Shown here: piece by piece, positions 43,687 to 51,679 of the stretch
Numbering within the stretch: position 1 is the stretch's first letter
Layout of the letters: every line of letters begins with the position of its first letter
Source of the DNA: Amycolatopsis pittospori
GTDB taxonomy: Bacteria > Actinomycetota > Actinomycetes > Mycobacteriales > Pseudonocardiaceae
Assembly: GCF_013870525.1 (NCBI RefSeq)
Contig: NZ_JACBXD010000013.1
Location: 1-64,000 of the forward strand
Length of the DNA: 64,000 nt
Reading direction: 5' to 3'
Program-made: the position numbers and the translations under genes
The notes under the pieces: generated by a model
Database searches by the model: none
What the model was told of the DNA's origin: nothing
The model's input: only the letters and a program-made list of their open reading frames with translations

Positions 43687-45258
43687 ATGGCGTCCTCTTT
43701 GAGCAGGCGTTCCGTCCTTCGTGCGGCCGGGGTCACAGCGGCCGGAACAGCGGCGACATTCACCCTTTCGGGCGCATCTAGCGGGGCGGGAGCCCCGTTT
43801 TTCGCGCACGGGGTCGCTTCGGGTGACCCGATGCCCGATTCGGTGCTCCTCTGGACCCGGGTCACGCCCTCGGCCGACGCCCTCCCCGGATCCGGCAAAG
43901 GGCCCTCGGTGGACGTCACCTGGGAGGTGGCCGCCGACGCCGGGTTCACGGACGTCGTCGCTCGTGGTCACGCCAGGACCGGGCCCGAACGCGACCACAC
44001 GGTGAAGGTGACGGCCGGCGGTCTGTGCGCGTCGACCGGGTACCACTTCCGGTTCTCGTCGGGCGGCAAGGTCTCTCAGACCGGCCGGACGCGCACCGCG
44101 CCCGCGCACGAGGAAGACGTCGCGAGGCTGCGCTTCGGGGTGGTGGCGTGCGCGAACTGGGCTGTCGGTCATTTCGCCCCCTACGGCTATCTGGCCGGCC
44201 GCGACGATCTCGACGCCGTCATTCACCTGGGTGACTACCTCTACGAAGGCGATCCGAATCCCGCGGGTGATCTTCGGCCTTCGGTGCCGCCCAACGAGCT
44301 GCGCACCCTGTCGGATTACCGGCAGCGCCACGCGATGTACAAGACGGACGACCACCTCCGGCGTCTTCATGCCCGCCATCCGATGATCGCCACCTGGGAC
44401 GACCACGAGGCCGCGGACAACGCCTGGTCGGGCGGCTCGCCCTCCCACGATCCGGCGACCGAGGGCAGCTGGCTCGACCGGATGAAGGCGGCGCACCAGG
44501 CGTACTTCGAATGGATGCCCGTGCGGCATCGCGGCGACAAGCTGTACCGGCGGCTGAAGTTCGGGAAACTGGCCGATCTGACCATGCTGGACCTGCGGAC
44601 GTACCGGACCCGGCAGCCCGGCTCCGCGGAAGACCCGGAAGGCACGATCCTCGGCGCCGAGCAACGGCAATGGTTCCTCGAAGGCCTGGCGCGCGGCACG
44701 GCGTCGTGGAACGTCGTCGGGAACTCCGTGATGGTCACGCCGGTCAAGGTGCCCACGCTGCCGACTCGTGAACAGTTCGCGCTGGACGGCCTGCTCGAAG
44801 GCCAGCCGACCGCGGTGAACACCGACCAATGGGACGGCTACACCGCCGACCGCCGCCGGGTCCTGGACACGATCGCCGCCCAGGGGCGGGGGAACACGGT
44901 GTTCCTGACCGGCGACGTCCACTCGTCGTGGGCGAACGACGTGCCCCGGGACGGGACGAGCGTCGCCGCCGAATTCGTCTGCCCGTCGGTGACCTCGGAC
45001 AACATCGACGAGCAACTCGGCGTCCCGCCGCGAACCGGGTCGCTCAAGGTCGAGGCCGCGATCCGCGCGCTGAACCCGCACGTGAAATTCGTGGAACTCG
45101 ACTCGCACGGCACCGGCGTCGTCGAAGTGACCCCGGACGCCGTCCGGATGAACTGGTACTACGTCGCCGACCGCCGGGACCCCGCGTCCGCCGTGACGTT
45201 CGCGCACGCCTTCCGGACGGTGGCCGGAGAACCCTGGGTGCGCCCTGCGAAGGGCTGA
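43687..45258 (+). CDS. PhoD-type alkaline phosphatase/phosphodiesterase, Tat-exported
   Basis: 523 residues. The Tat signal is SRRSVLRAAGVTAAGTAATF. An N-terminal PhoD_N beta domain (HGVASGDPMPDSVLLWTRVTP) precedes a metallophosphatase domain with HLGDYLYEGD, ATWDDHEAADNAW, GNSVMVTPV and LTGDVHSSWAND, carrying the iron/calcium ligands. It releases phosphate from extracellular esters. No PhoP box was identified by eye in the 149-base upstream gap. Confidence 0.93.
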   Translation: MASSLSRRSVLRAAGVTAAGTAATFTLSGASSGAGAPFFAHGVASGDPMPDSVLLWTRVTPSADALPGSGKGPSVDVTWEVAADAGFTDVVARGHARTGPERDHTVKVTAGGLCASTGYHFRFSSGGKVSQTGRTRTAPAHEEDVARLRFGVVACANWAVGHFAPYGYLAGRDDLDAVIHLGDYLYEGDPNPAGDLRPSVPPNELRTLSDYRQRHAMYKTDDHLRRLHARHPMIATWDDHEAADNAWSGGSPSHDPATEGSWLDRMKAAHQAYFEWMPVRHRGDKLYRRLKFGKLADLTMLDLRTYRTRQPGSAEDPEGTILGAEQRQWFLEGLARGTASWNVVGNSVMVTPVKVPTLPTREQFALDGLLEGQPTAVNTDQWDGYTADRRRVLDTIAAQGRGNTVFLTGDVHSSWANDVPRDGTSVAAEFVCPSVTSDNIDEQLGVPPRTGSLKVEAAIRALNPHVKFVELDSHGTGVVEVTPDAVRMNWYYVADRRDPASAVTFAHAFRTVAGEPWVRPAKG

Positions 45259-45304
45259 GCGGGCGCCGATATACTGAGCTCGCTTGGGGCTGTCCCCGGG
45301 CAAG

Positions 45305-45377
45305 GCCGCTATAGCTCAGCTGGTAGAGCATCTGTCTTGTAAACAGAAGGTCAGGGGTTCGAGCCCCCTTGGCGGCT
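45305..45377 (+). tRNA. tRNA-Thr (anticodon UGU)
   Basis: A full cloverleaf can be drawn in 73 bases: acceptor GCCGCTA/TGGCGGC, D arm GCTC...GAGC, anticodon stem TCTGT/ACAGA with loop CTTGTAA (anticodon TGT), T arm AGGGG-TTCGAGC-CCCCT and discriminator T. CCA is not encoded. It lies 46 bases after phoD on the same strand and just before the end of the opposing MerR gene. Confidence 0.95.
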
Positions 45378-45445
45378 CAAGATCGAACCGAACACCGAGC
45401 GGGTATGCCGCGACGTCGTCGTGGCGGCACACCGGGCTCGGCGGG

Positions 45446-45784
45446 TTACTCGGCGGCGCGGAGTTCGTCGTTCTGGCGCTGGGATTCGTGGAGCTGGTCT
45501 TCGAGGCTGACGATGCGGCAGGCGGCGTCTACGGCCGTGCCCTGGTCGACCAGTTCCCGCACGCGTGCGGCTAGGCGCAGCTGATGGCGGGAGTAGCGGC
45601 GGTGCCCGCCCGCCGAACGCTGCGGCGTGATCAGACCGGCCTCGTCGAGGCTGCGCAGGAAGTTCTGGGTAGCGCCCAGCATTTCCGCGGCCCGGCCCAT
45701 CGTGTAAGCGGGGTAATGGTCGTCGTCGAACTTGTCGGCCCCGCCCGAAACCGAAGCGGGTGTCTCGCGTTGGTCAGGAATCAT
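45446..45784 (-). CDS. MerR-type helix-turn-helix regulator
   Basis: 112 residues. The winged HTH is YTMGRAAEMLGATQNFLRSLDEAGLITPQRSAGGHRRYSRHQL, followed by a coiled-coil dimerisation helix (SLEDQLHESQRQNDELRAAE). There is no effector domain or Cys ligand, so it is a short constitutive or redox-independent type. GGAGG precedes ATG 45784 by 4 bases. Upstream is a long region with stable hairpins that may form its mRNA leader. Confidence 0.88.
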   Translation of the reverse strand: MIPDQRETPASVSGGADKFDDDHYPAYTMGRAAEMLGATQNFLRSLDEAGLITPQRSAGGHRRYSRHQLRLAARVRELVDQGTAVDAACRIVSLEDQLHESQRQNDELRAAE

Positions 45785-46440
45785 TCCACCTCCACATCAC
45801 AAGGGACCCCGAGTGCCAGGTACGGCACTCGGGGTCCCAGGGGTTGGGTTTCACCATTGTCGACCGGCCGTGAGGCCGGTGTCCTGCATCCGCGGTGTCC
45901 GTCCGAGAGGCGGACGATGCGGAGATCGCTGATTCGTAACCGAGAACCACCTTCCAATCCGATGGGCCTGCGGTACCCGCGCGGCACTACTGCCCAGCCG
46001 CGGCGGGCGATCCAATGATGTTCCCTTTCCCTTCTCTTCTGTGTTTCCTTCTTACCGGGTACTACCTGTACTGCGACTTCCGCGAACGTCACCGACTGGA
46101 ACCCTTTCACTGATCGGTCCCAGCACGCGTCACGCCGCTGGTCACTGCCCGGAGCCCTGTCCGAAATCGGCTCCGGCCACCTGACCGGTCCTGCACTGAT
46201 CACCTTGCAACTGCGTACTACTTGTTCTTCGACTGCATTGCTTCGCCGGGATCGGCCTTGCCACTCGCGTCTTCGACTTCTCGATCCCGGTACTGCACCG
46301 GTCACCAGCCGAAACCTGTTCCTTGATCGGCCTCGTCCTGCGTGACCGCCTTGTCTCACCTCGCGGGTAGTTCCGTCATCTCCCGCGCCTGCTTGACGTT
46401 GTCTCTCTCGGTATGAGCAGAACAGTACACACACCCGAGG
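45785..46440 (-). other. Long structured, apparently non-coding region upstream of the MerR gene
   Basis: About 650 bases with lower GC than genes around and no protein-like frame on either strand. Read on the minus strand it contains imperfectly repeated segments (three versions of GATCA-(about 20)-GGTGAC/GGTGGC, and two of GTAGTAC preceded by AACAAGTA/TACAGGTA), then three successive hairpins (near 45880-45920, 45863-45880 and 45803-45838) just before the MerR ribosome binding site. It could be a long 5' leader, a separate non-coding RNA, or a regulatory region. Nothing was recognised by name. Confidence 0.4.
45803..45838 (-). repeat. 15-bp perfect hairpin before the MerR ribosome binding site
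   Basis: Arms 45803-45817 and 45824-45838 (GGGACCCCGAGTGCC and complement), 6-base loop. A second smaller hairpin (ACCGGCC-GTGA-GGCCGGT) is at 45863-45880. Placed 13 bases upstream of the MerR ribosome binding site (GGAGG) on the minus strand, it could be an attenuator, a terminator of an upstream RNA, or a stabilising element. Confidence 0.7.
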
Positions 46441-47042
46441 TCGAATGTCTACCTCGGCGAGCATAGATTTCTTCCCGCCGCGGCCATGGGAACGCCAGGG
46501 GGCGGGGATCCGCAGGTCGGCGCGGGGCCGTCGTCGACACCATCACTCGAAAGGGCGGGGGTGGGCGGCAGAACCCGTTCGGCATGGCCGGTGTGCGCGA
46601 CCATCGGGGGTACTCCGACGACACGAGCCGCCCGGGGTCCGGCGACGTTGAACGTGCCCACCGCCGATGGCGACCGTGCGGGTGGCGCCGCAGCTTCTCG
46701 GGTTCCACGTAGAGGACATGGACCGGCGGCCGGCGCGAACGTCTCCGCGTCCAGGCCTCTGCGGTGTCTGAAAGAAGAGTTGTGGGGATCTTCCGATTTC
46801 TTTCCGGACGATCGACAACGAGAAATCTCCGAAATCGGGGACCGTGCGGCCCGAAGCGATTCGAGAAAAGGCATGCACCCGCTTTGTCTCGGGTAACGAT
46901 GCGGGCAGCACTTCAGGGTGATCCCGATCCGGTATCAGTGGATCGGGATCACCCTGAGGCGCTCAAAAACAGTGGGGAGACGCGCTATCGACCGGCCCGT
47001 CGACGGTCACGGACGTACCGGGTGGTCACGCTCCACGCGGGC
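46441..47042. other. Intergenic stretch without a recognisable gene
   Basis: About 600 bases. Several overlapping open frames exist on both strands but none has consistent codon use, a good start or a recognisable family. The only clear structure is the palindrome at 46913-46957. It may include regulatory DNA for the region upstream of MerR and for the small genes to the right. Confidence 0.4.
46913..46957. repeat. Perfect 18-bp inverted repeat, 9-base loop
   Basis: Left arm 46913-46930 (TCAGGGTGATCCCGATCC), right arm 46940-46957. It lies 86 bases beyond the stop of the small DUF6131-like gene (which ends at 47043 on the minus strand). Similar in size to the other intergenic palindromes but with an unrelated sequence. 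No gene end is closer. Confidence 0.8.
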
Positions 47043-47198
47043 TCAGAACCAGTGGGCGCGGCCGCCGACCTTGCGTCCCGTTCCGCCGAGAATCGCGAGA
47101 ACGACACCCGCGACGGCGACGACGGCGCCGATGGTGGTCAGCACGGGAATGCCGACGATCAGGCCGATCACGAGAATGATGACTCCGAGCACGATCAT
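47043..47198 (-). CDS. Small hydrophobic membrane protein, DUF6131-like
   Basis: 51 residues. It begins MIVLGVIILVIGLIVGIPVL and continues through a second hydrophobic stretch (TIGAVVAVAGVVLAILG) to a basic tail GRKVGGRAHWF. Two short membrane helices and the Gly-Arg-Arg/Lys-x-x-x-x-His-Trp-Phe end are typical of a widespread actinobacterial small protein family (DUF6131 by recall). GAAAGAGAG upstream of ATG 47198 could be a ribosome binding site. Role unknown. Confidence 0.75.
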   Translation of the reverse strand: MIVLGVIILVIGLIVGIPVLTTIGAVVAVAGVVLAILGGTGRKVGGRAHWF

Positions 47199-47415
47199 GG
47201 TGGCTCTCTTTCTTGAATTTTACGCGACTGGAATGAACCTGCCGCCACGTTGGGGACCGTTGCTTTCTGATGCCCGCCTCGACGGTGGATCAAACATGGA
47301 AACCGGCAGTGTGTGGCAGCGCACTTCCGGTTGGGAACTGAATTCCGTGATTGAGAAGTATCGTCGATGGGTAGTGGGAAAAAAATTCCCCGGATGTGCC
47401 GCTGGAGGATTCGCA

Positions 47416-47604
47416 GTGCAGATTTACCGAAGGGCGACGTGGCCCCTCAGCGACGTCGAGCGCGCGATCGAGATCCTGATGGCCCGAGGTATGAGCACCG
47501 AGAGGGCGGGCGCAGTGCTGAGGGAGATGGCTCGCCGGCGTCATATCTCCCTGGGGCGCTGCGCGGCTCTCCTTGCGGATGGCGTCGTCCAGGCCGCCGG
47601 CTGA
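47416..47604 (+). CDS. Small ANTAR-domain protein
   Basis: 62 residues, almost wholly an ANTAR three-helix RNA-binding domain: LSDVERAIEILMARGMSTERAGAVLREMARRRHISLGRCAALLADGVV. ANTAR domains bind dual-hexaloop RNA hairpins to prevent termination, usually attached to a receiver or GAF domain; none is present here. GTG 47416 follows GGAGG by 7 bases; an upstream ATG (47296) in AT-rich sequence is less likely. A 13-bp hairpin follows at 47660-47694. Confidence 0.7.
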   Translation: MQIYRRATWPLSDVERAIEILMARGMSTERAGAVLREMARRRHISLGRCAALLADGVVQAAG

Positions 47605-47659
47605 AGACGCCTCCGGTAAACGGCCGGCGGGACCGGTCCCGAGCACGCCGAGCTACCTT

Positions 47660-47694
47660 CCCTTCCCCTCGATGAGGGGCGTCGAGGGGAAGGG
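47660..47694 (+). terminator. Hairpin after the ANTAR gene
   Basis: Perfect 13-bp arms 47660-47672 (CCCTTCCCCTCGA) and 47682-47694 with a 9-base loop, 55 bases after the ANTAR stop. No T-run follows. It could terminate the ANTAR transcript, or be an RNA target of an ANTAR-type protein, although the dual-hexaloop pattern is not obvious. Confidence 0.45.
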
Positions 47695-47773
47695 GAGCGC
47701 GTTGCCGGCGATTCGTGATCGTCCCAGCGTCGAACTGACGCATATCCTCGACGAGGGCGCCGACCTGCGGCAG

Positions 47774-48163
47774 ATGTGGACGACCTCCGTACGGCAACCG
47801 CTTCCGGTGCGCCGGCCACCCTCCGGACACGCGGACATATCGTTACCGTGCGGCAGGTGTGGCCTTCCGATCGACCTGCGTATCTACAGTGCTCGTGCCA
47901 CGTTGGGGCTTCGCTGGGCCGGGAGGATCCCCGCGTTGGCCATGATGTCGGCTCCGGTGCTCGTCCTCGGCCTGACTTCCGTCCTGGACGAGCCGACGGC
48001 TGGTTCCGCGATGGTGTTGGTCGGAGCGATCGCGGTGGCTGTCGTCGGGTTCTTCTGGCTGCTTTTATGGGGTTTCAACGACGGTGTGCGACTGTCTGTC
48101 GACGGTCGTAAGTGGAGAGTGCGGCGTCGGGGCTTCCACGCGCTCCGGCTTCCGGGGCGGTGA
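47774..48163 (+). CDS. Small membrane protein, unknown
   Basis: 129 residues from ATG 47774. An N-terminal part with a Cys pair (SLPCGRCGLPIDLRIY) that might be a zinc knuckle is followed by two membrane helices (IPALAMMSAPVLVLGLTSVL and SAMVLVGAIAVAVVGFFWLLLWGF) and a basic end. The start is uncertain; the frame is open upstream. It converges with the 75-residue membrane protein gene, with stops two bases apart. Confidence 0.5.
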   Translation: MWTTSVRQPLPVRRPPSGHADISLPCGRCGLPIDLRIYSARATLGLRWAGRIPALAMMSAPVLVLGLTSVLDEPTAGSAMVLVGAIAVAVVGFFWLLLWGFNDGVRLSVDGRKWRVRRRGFHALRLPGR

Positions 48164-48164
48164 T

Positions 48165-48392
48165 TCAAGCCTCTTCGCCGGACCGGGTTTCGATGACCTC
48201 GGTGCCGCCTCGTTTGCTGAACGCCGCCCACAGGTTGAACCCCACGATGCCGACGCAGACGGCCGACCAAAGCCAGACGAAGCCGTTGTCGCGGCCGACT
48301 CCCTTGGTCAGGACGAACACCAGCATCGCTACCCCGACCAAGGCGCCGAAGACGGCGAAAGGCTTGGAGGGCTTTACTTTGTACGACGCCAC
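48165..48392 (-). CDS. Small two-helix membrane protein
   Basis: 75 residues. Two hydrophobic helices (PFAVFGALVGVAMLVFVLT and GFVWLWSAVCVGIVGFNLWAAF) and a short acidic tail. No family named; small proteins of this layout are common in actinobacteria. ATG start with no strong ribosome binding site visible. Confidence 0.65.
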   Translation of the reverse strand: MASYKVKPSKPFAVFGALVGVAMLVFVLTKGVGRDNGFVWLWSAVCVGIVGFNLWAAFSKRGGTEVIETRSGEEA

Positions 48393-48506
48393 CGGTCGAC
48401 TCCTCGCTCAGAACGAACTACGGCGAGACCGTGATGCCCTTGTCCCGAGGTGATCAAACGCCGCTGTCATCGCCGATGGTGATGTTGCTCCGCTCGTACC
48501 ACGTCG

Positions 48507-49313
48507 TTACGACGAATGGCCCTGGTATGGCGGGAAATTCGGCGGGCGGCGTTCGTTCCAGCTGGCCAGGCCTTCGGGGAGTTCGGGGTGGGAGAAGGAA
48601 TCGAACATCAGCGCGGTGGCTTCGCGTGCGGACTCCTCCAGTGAGAGTCCCGCTTCCCGTATGACCTGACGTTTCATCAGCGCCATCGAGCGCGGTGCGC
48701 TGTAGGTCGCGAGTTCCACCGCGTACGCGTGCGTGCGCAGTGAGAGTTCTTCCGCCGGAACGACTTCCTGCACCAGGCCGTACTCATGGGCCTGTTCGGC
48801 GGTGAAGGTCCGGCCGGACAGCAGAAGGTCGAGCGCGCGGCCTCGGCCGACGAGTTCCGGCAGCAGCTTCGCGACACCGTATTCGGCGATGAGGCCGCGC
48901 CGGGCGAACGCGGTGGTGAACTTCGCGCCCGCCGCGGCGAACCGGATGTCGGCGGCGCAGGCGATCACGAACCCGAGCCCGGCGCAACCGCCGTTGATCG
49001 CCGCGACGACGGGAACGTCAGCATACGCGGCGGCGAGTACGTCGCGGAAGCCTTCGTGTTCCGGGACGGCCGCGGTGCTGGTCGAGATGCCTTCCAGGAG
49101 GCTCAGATCGGCGCCGGGGCAGAAGGAACGCCCGCTGCCGGTGACGACGACCGCACGGACCCGCGGGTCGGCGGAGGCCTCGCCCAGTAACGCGCCGTAG
49201 CGGACCTGCATCTCCTGGTTCATCGCGTTGCCGCGCCCGGGTTTGTCGAAGGTGATGGTGGCGATGGCGCCGTCCACGGCGTACCGGACAGTGTCCAAAT
49301 CGGACTGAGTCAC
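48507..49313 (-). CDS. Enoyl-CoA hydratase/isomerase family protein
   Basis: 268 residues, crotonase fold. The oxyanion hole is formed by FCPGADLSLLEG and NGGCAGLGFVIACAADIRFAA; the catalytic-type Glu lies in FARRGLIAEYGVAKLLPELVG (with AEYG). Acts on an acyl-CoA in fatty acid or secondary metabolism; the true substrate is unknown. Stands alone between a small membrane protein gene and a divergent membrane transporter gene. Confidence 0.88.
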   Translation of the reverse strand: MTQSDLDTVRYAVDGAIATITFDKPGRGNAMNQEMQVRYGALLGEASADPRVRAVVVTGSGRSFCPGADLSLLEGISTSTAAVPEHEGFRDVLAAAYADVPVVAAINGGCAGLGFVIACAADIRFAAAGAKFTTAFARRGLIAEYGVAKLLPELVGRGRALDLLLSGRTFTAEQAHEYGLVQEVVPAEELSLRTHAYAVELATYSAPRSMALMKRQVIREAGLSLEESAREATALMFDSFSHPELPEGLASWNERRPPNFPPYQGHSS

Positions 49314-49411
49314 GTCGGCCTCCTTGGCTCACCTCGCATACTAAGCGGTTGCTTTGTCGTCCGCCAGGGTGTGAGCCCGGAGTGCCGGAGCGCGGCTGAC
49401 AGACTGCGGGG

Positions 49412-50263
49412 GTGATCGTCGGATACGTCCTCGCCCTGCTGGCGGCGCTGGCCTCGGGTAGCGGCTCGGTGCTGGAGTCGGTCGGCGTCCGCCGCGCGGG
49501 CGCTTACGGCGGCAGCGCGCTGGACCTGGTGCACCTGCGGCGTCAATGGGTCTACTTCCTGGGCATCGGCGTCGACCTGATCGGCTTCGCCTGCGCGGCG
49601 GCCGCGTTGCATCGGCTGCCGTTGTTCCTCGTCCAGTCGGTGCTGGCGTTCAGCGTCGGGGTGACGGCCGCGATCACCGCGTTCATGGGTACCCGGCTGG
49701 CGATGCCGGGCTGGGTCGCGCTGGGTGTCGGGGCGGTCGGCCTGGTCCTGTTGGGTCTGTCGGCGCAGCCTGGTCCGGCCGAGGTGCTCCCGACGGCGTG
49801 GCGCTGGGTCCTGCCCGCGATGGCGCTGGTGGTGGGGGCGATCGCCTGGTACTTCAGGCGATTCGACACCTCCTGGGCCGCGCAGGTGCTCGGCTTCGCG
49901 ACGGGAGTCGGCTTCAGCATGGTCGGCGTTTCGGCGCGCACCCTGGAGGTTCCGTCGTCGGGCTGGGCGATCCTGGTGGAACCGGCCGTCTGGGCGATGA
50001 TCCTCAACGGCCTGGCCGCGGCGGTCGCGTTCGCCCTGGCACTGCAGAAGAGCGGCGCGACGACGGTCAACGCGATCATGTTCACCACGAACACGGCGTT
50101 GTCCTCGGTCATCGGCCTGGTCTTCCTGGACGACCGGGTCCGCGACGGCTTCATCACCTTCACCGTCGCGGGCCTGATCCTGGCCATGTCGGGCGCGATC
50201 GTCACCGCCCACTACGCGGCCCACGCCAAGGAACCCGTTCGCGCAGTCCGACCAGGTTCCTGA
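49412..50263 (+). CDS. DMT/EamA-like multi-helix membrane protein
   Basis: 283 residues with about nine hydrophobic helices, Ala/Gly/Val-rich. YVLALLAALASGSGSVLESVGVR at the N-terminus and TTVNAIMFTTNTALSSVIGLVFLDDRVRDG near the C-terminus resemble the drug/metabolite transporter group (EamA- or NIPA-like). Substrate unknown. GTG start. Convergent with the erythromycin-esterase-like gene. Confidence 0.75.
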   Translation: MIVGYVLALLAALASGSGSVLESVGVRRAGAYGGSALDLVHLRRQWVYFLGIGVDLIGFACAAAALHRLPLFLVQSVLAFSVGVTAAITAFMGTRLAMPGWVALGVGAVGLVLLGLSAQPGPAEVLPTAWRWVLPAMALVVGAIAWYFRRFDTSWAAQVLGFATGVGFSMVGVSARTLEVPSSGWAILVEPAVWAMILNGLAAAVAFALALQKSGATTVNAIMFTTNTALSSVIGLVFLDDRVRDGFITFTVAGLILAMSGAIVTAHYAAHAKEPVRAVRPGS

Positions 50264-50326
50264 GGAACTCCGGAACGATCGACGACGGAGCGGGCACCAT
50301 CGCCACCCCGTCCGGCGCAAGCGGAG

Positions 50327-51625
50327 TCACTTTTCCTTACCGCGCGAAGCGATCCACTTCGCGAACATCTCCCGCGCCTCATCCGGTGCGTGTTCGAGTG
50401 CGTCGAGGTCCGGTTCGGCCGGGGAGACCCGTGGCACGTGGACGAGGATGTCGAAGGCGTCGAGCGCGTTCACGCCGGAGTAGAACGACCCCATCCGTTG
50501 CTCGGTGACGGCCCGCAGCGTCGCAGTGTCCCTTTCGGACAGTGAACGTAGGTCGGTCGCGAAGAGCCCGTCATGGCTCGCATCCAGTACGCCGTCGAGA
50601 CTGTCCGGGCGAGGCGCTTCGAGGGCGCTGAAGAACTTGCCCGCGTAGAAGTCGGGCCCTTCGCTCAGGATCTCGCCGGTACCCGACGTGGTGCCGATGG
50701 CGAGATAGTCCGCGCCGAACCGGTCGGCGAGGAACAGGCCCATCGGCGCCGCCGGTGGGACGCCCGGCATGGTGCCGCGCCAGCGCTGGACGTGGCCGTT
50801 GTGCGCGCCGAGCACGATCCGGTCCTCATGGCGCAGGATCTGTTCGACGGTGTCGGCGATGGTGGCGTCGCGGGCTTCGAGTGCCGTGCGCATGTCGCCG
50901 GCGGTCATCGCGCGGACGACGGCGTCGAGGGTGATCACTGTCCGCAGTGTGAGCAAGGCGTGTTCGTACGCGGCTACGCCGGTCCTGCCCGAGTAGTCCA
51001 GCCGGCGAGCGGAGAAGTGTGTGGCGAGTCCGGCGAGCCGTGCGGTCAGGGCGTCCTTGGCCTCGGCGGGGAGCTTTCCGTGCTCACCGATCGCGGCAGG
51101 GATCGAAAAAGGGGACTCGGCGGCGAAAGCGCTCGCCGTGGTCCGGATGGCCGGATCGGGTTCGAAGTCCGGGTCGGCCGCCGCGAGGTAGCCGAGGACG
51201 ACGTCCAGGCCCGGCAGCAGTGAGATGTTCGAGCCGCCGAGGTCGATGCCGTAACAGCCGACCGGGTGGTCGCGCAGCCACGTCAGCTGGTCGCGGACCT
51301 CCGTCCACAGGCCGGTCAGAGAGGTCATCCCGTTCGCGAGGACGTGGCCGAGGTCCTGCTCGCCGCCGTGGACCCAATCGCCGACCAGCCGGCTTTCCGC
51401 GAAGCCGGACTCGAACGCGAAGGCCTTGAAGCCCTGCCGCTCGACCAGGTAGCGCAGGACACGGTGGCGTAGCTGGACGAACTCGTGGTTGTAGTGCGAA
51501 CTCTCGCCGATCGCGACCACGCGCGCGTCGCCGATCGCTTTGCCCAGCCAGTCGAGGTCGTCCAGCGGCGCTGCGGGGTCGAGGGTGCCGAGCGGGATCA
51601 CCGCGTCGGCGGTCAAGCGGGCCAT
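50327..51625 (-). CDS. Erythromycin esterase family protein
   Basis: 432 residues. Family motifs are VVAIGESSHYNHEF (with the Glu and His of the active site), FAFESGFAESRLV, VGCYGIDLGG and VLGAHNGHVQRWRG. Members include EreA-type macrolide esterases, but most relatives have unknown substrates; resistance is not shown. ATG 51625 is chosen; the frame runs far upstream without protein character. Its divergent neighbour is an ArsR-like regulator, with a 22-base palindromic operator between them. Confidence 0.88.
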   Translation of the reverse strand: MARLTADAVIPLGTLDPAAPLDDLDWLGKAIGDARVVAIGESSHYNHEFVQLRHRVLRYLVERQGFKAFAFESGFAESRLVGDWVHGGEQDLGHVLANGMTSLTGLWTEVRDQLTWLRDHPVGCYGIDLGGSNISLLPGLDVVLGYLAAADPDFEPDPAIRTTASAFAAESPFSIPAAIGEHGKLPAEAKDALTARLAGLATHFSARRLDYSGRTGVAAYEHALLTLRTVITLDAVVRAMTAGDMRTALEARDATIADTVEQILRHEDRIVLGAHNGHVQRWRGTMPGVPPAAPMGLFLADRFGADYLAIGTTSGTGEILSEGPDFYAGKFFSALEAPRPDSLDGVLDASHDGLFATDLRSLSERDTATLRAVTEQRMGSFYSGVNALDAFDILVHVPRVSPAEPDLDALEHAPDEAREMFAKWIASRGKEK

Positions 51626-51632
51626 GAGGTCT

Positions 51633-51654
51633 CCGTTCCCAGTTTTGGGAACGG
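51633..51654. promoter_or_regulatory. Palindromic operator between the esterase-like gene and its divergent regulator
   Basis: CCGTTCCCA-GTTT-TGGGAACGG has perfect 9-bp arms. It starts 8 bases upstream of the esterase-like ATG and lies 26 bases before the regulator start, so binding there could control both genes. Confidence 0.6.
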
Positions 51655-51679
51655 TACCAGTTATGGAATCGTTCGAGGG

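Noticed and set aside
43534..45303. Long minus-strand frame opposite the PhoD gene
   Set aside because: Shadow of a clearly coding plus-strand gene; no recognisable domain and skewed composition.
45781..46464. Minus-strand frame of 227 codons upstream of MerR
   Set aside because: Composition unlike the coding genes around, includes the hairpins, and no domain; more likely a structured leader or RNA.
46449..46896. Overlapping frames on both strands of about 140 codons
   Set aside because: Pro/Arg/Ser-rich, no good start, no family, and mutually exclusive; treated as non-coding.
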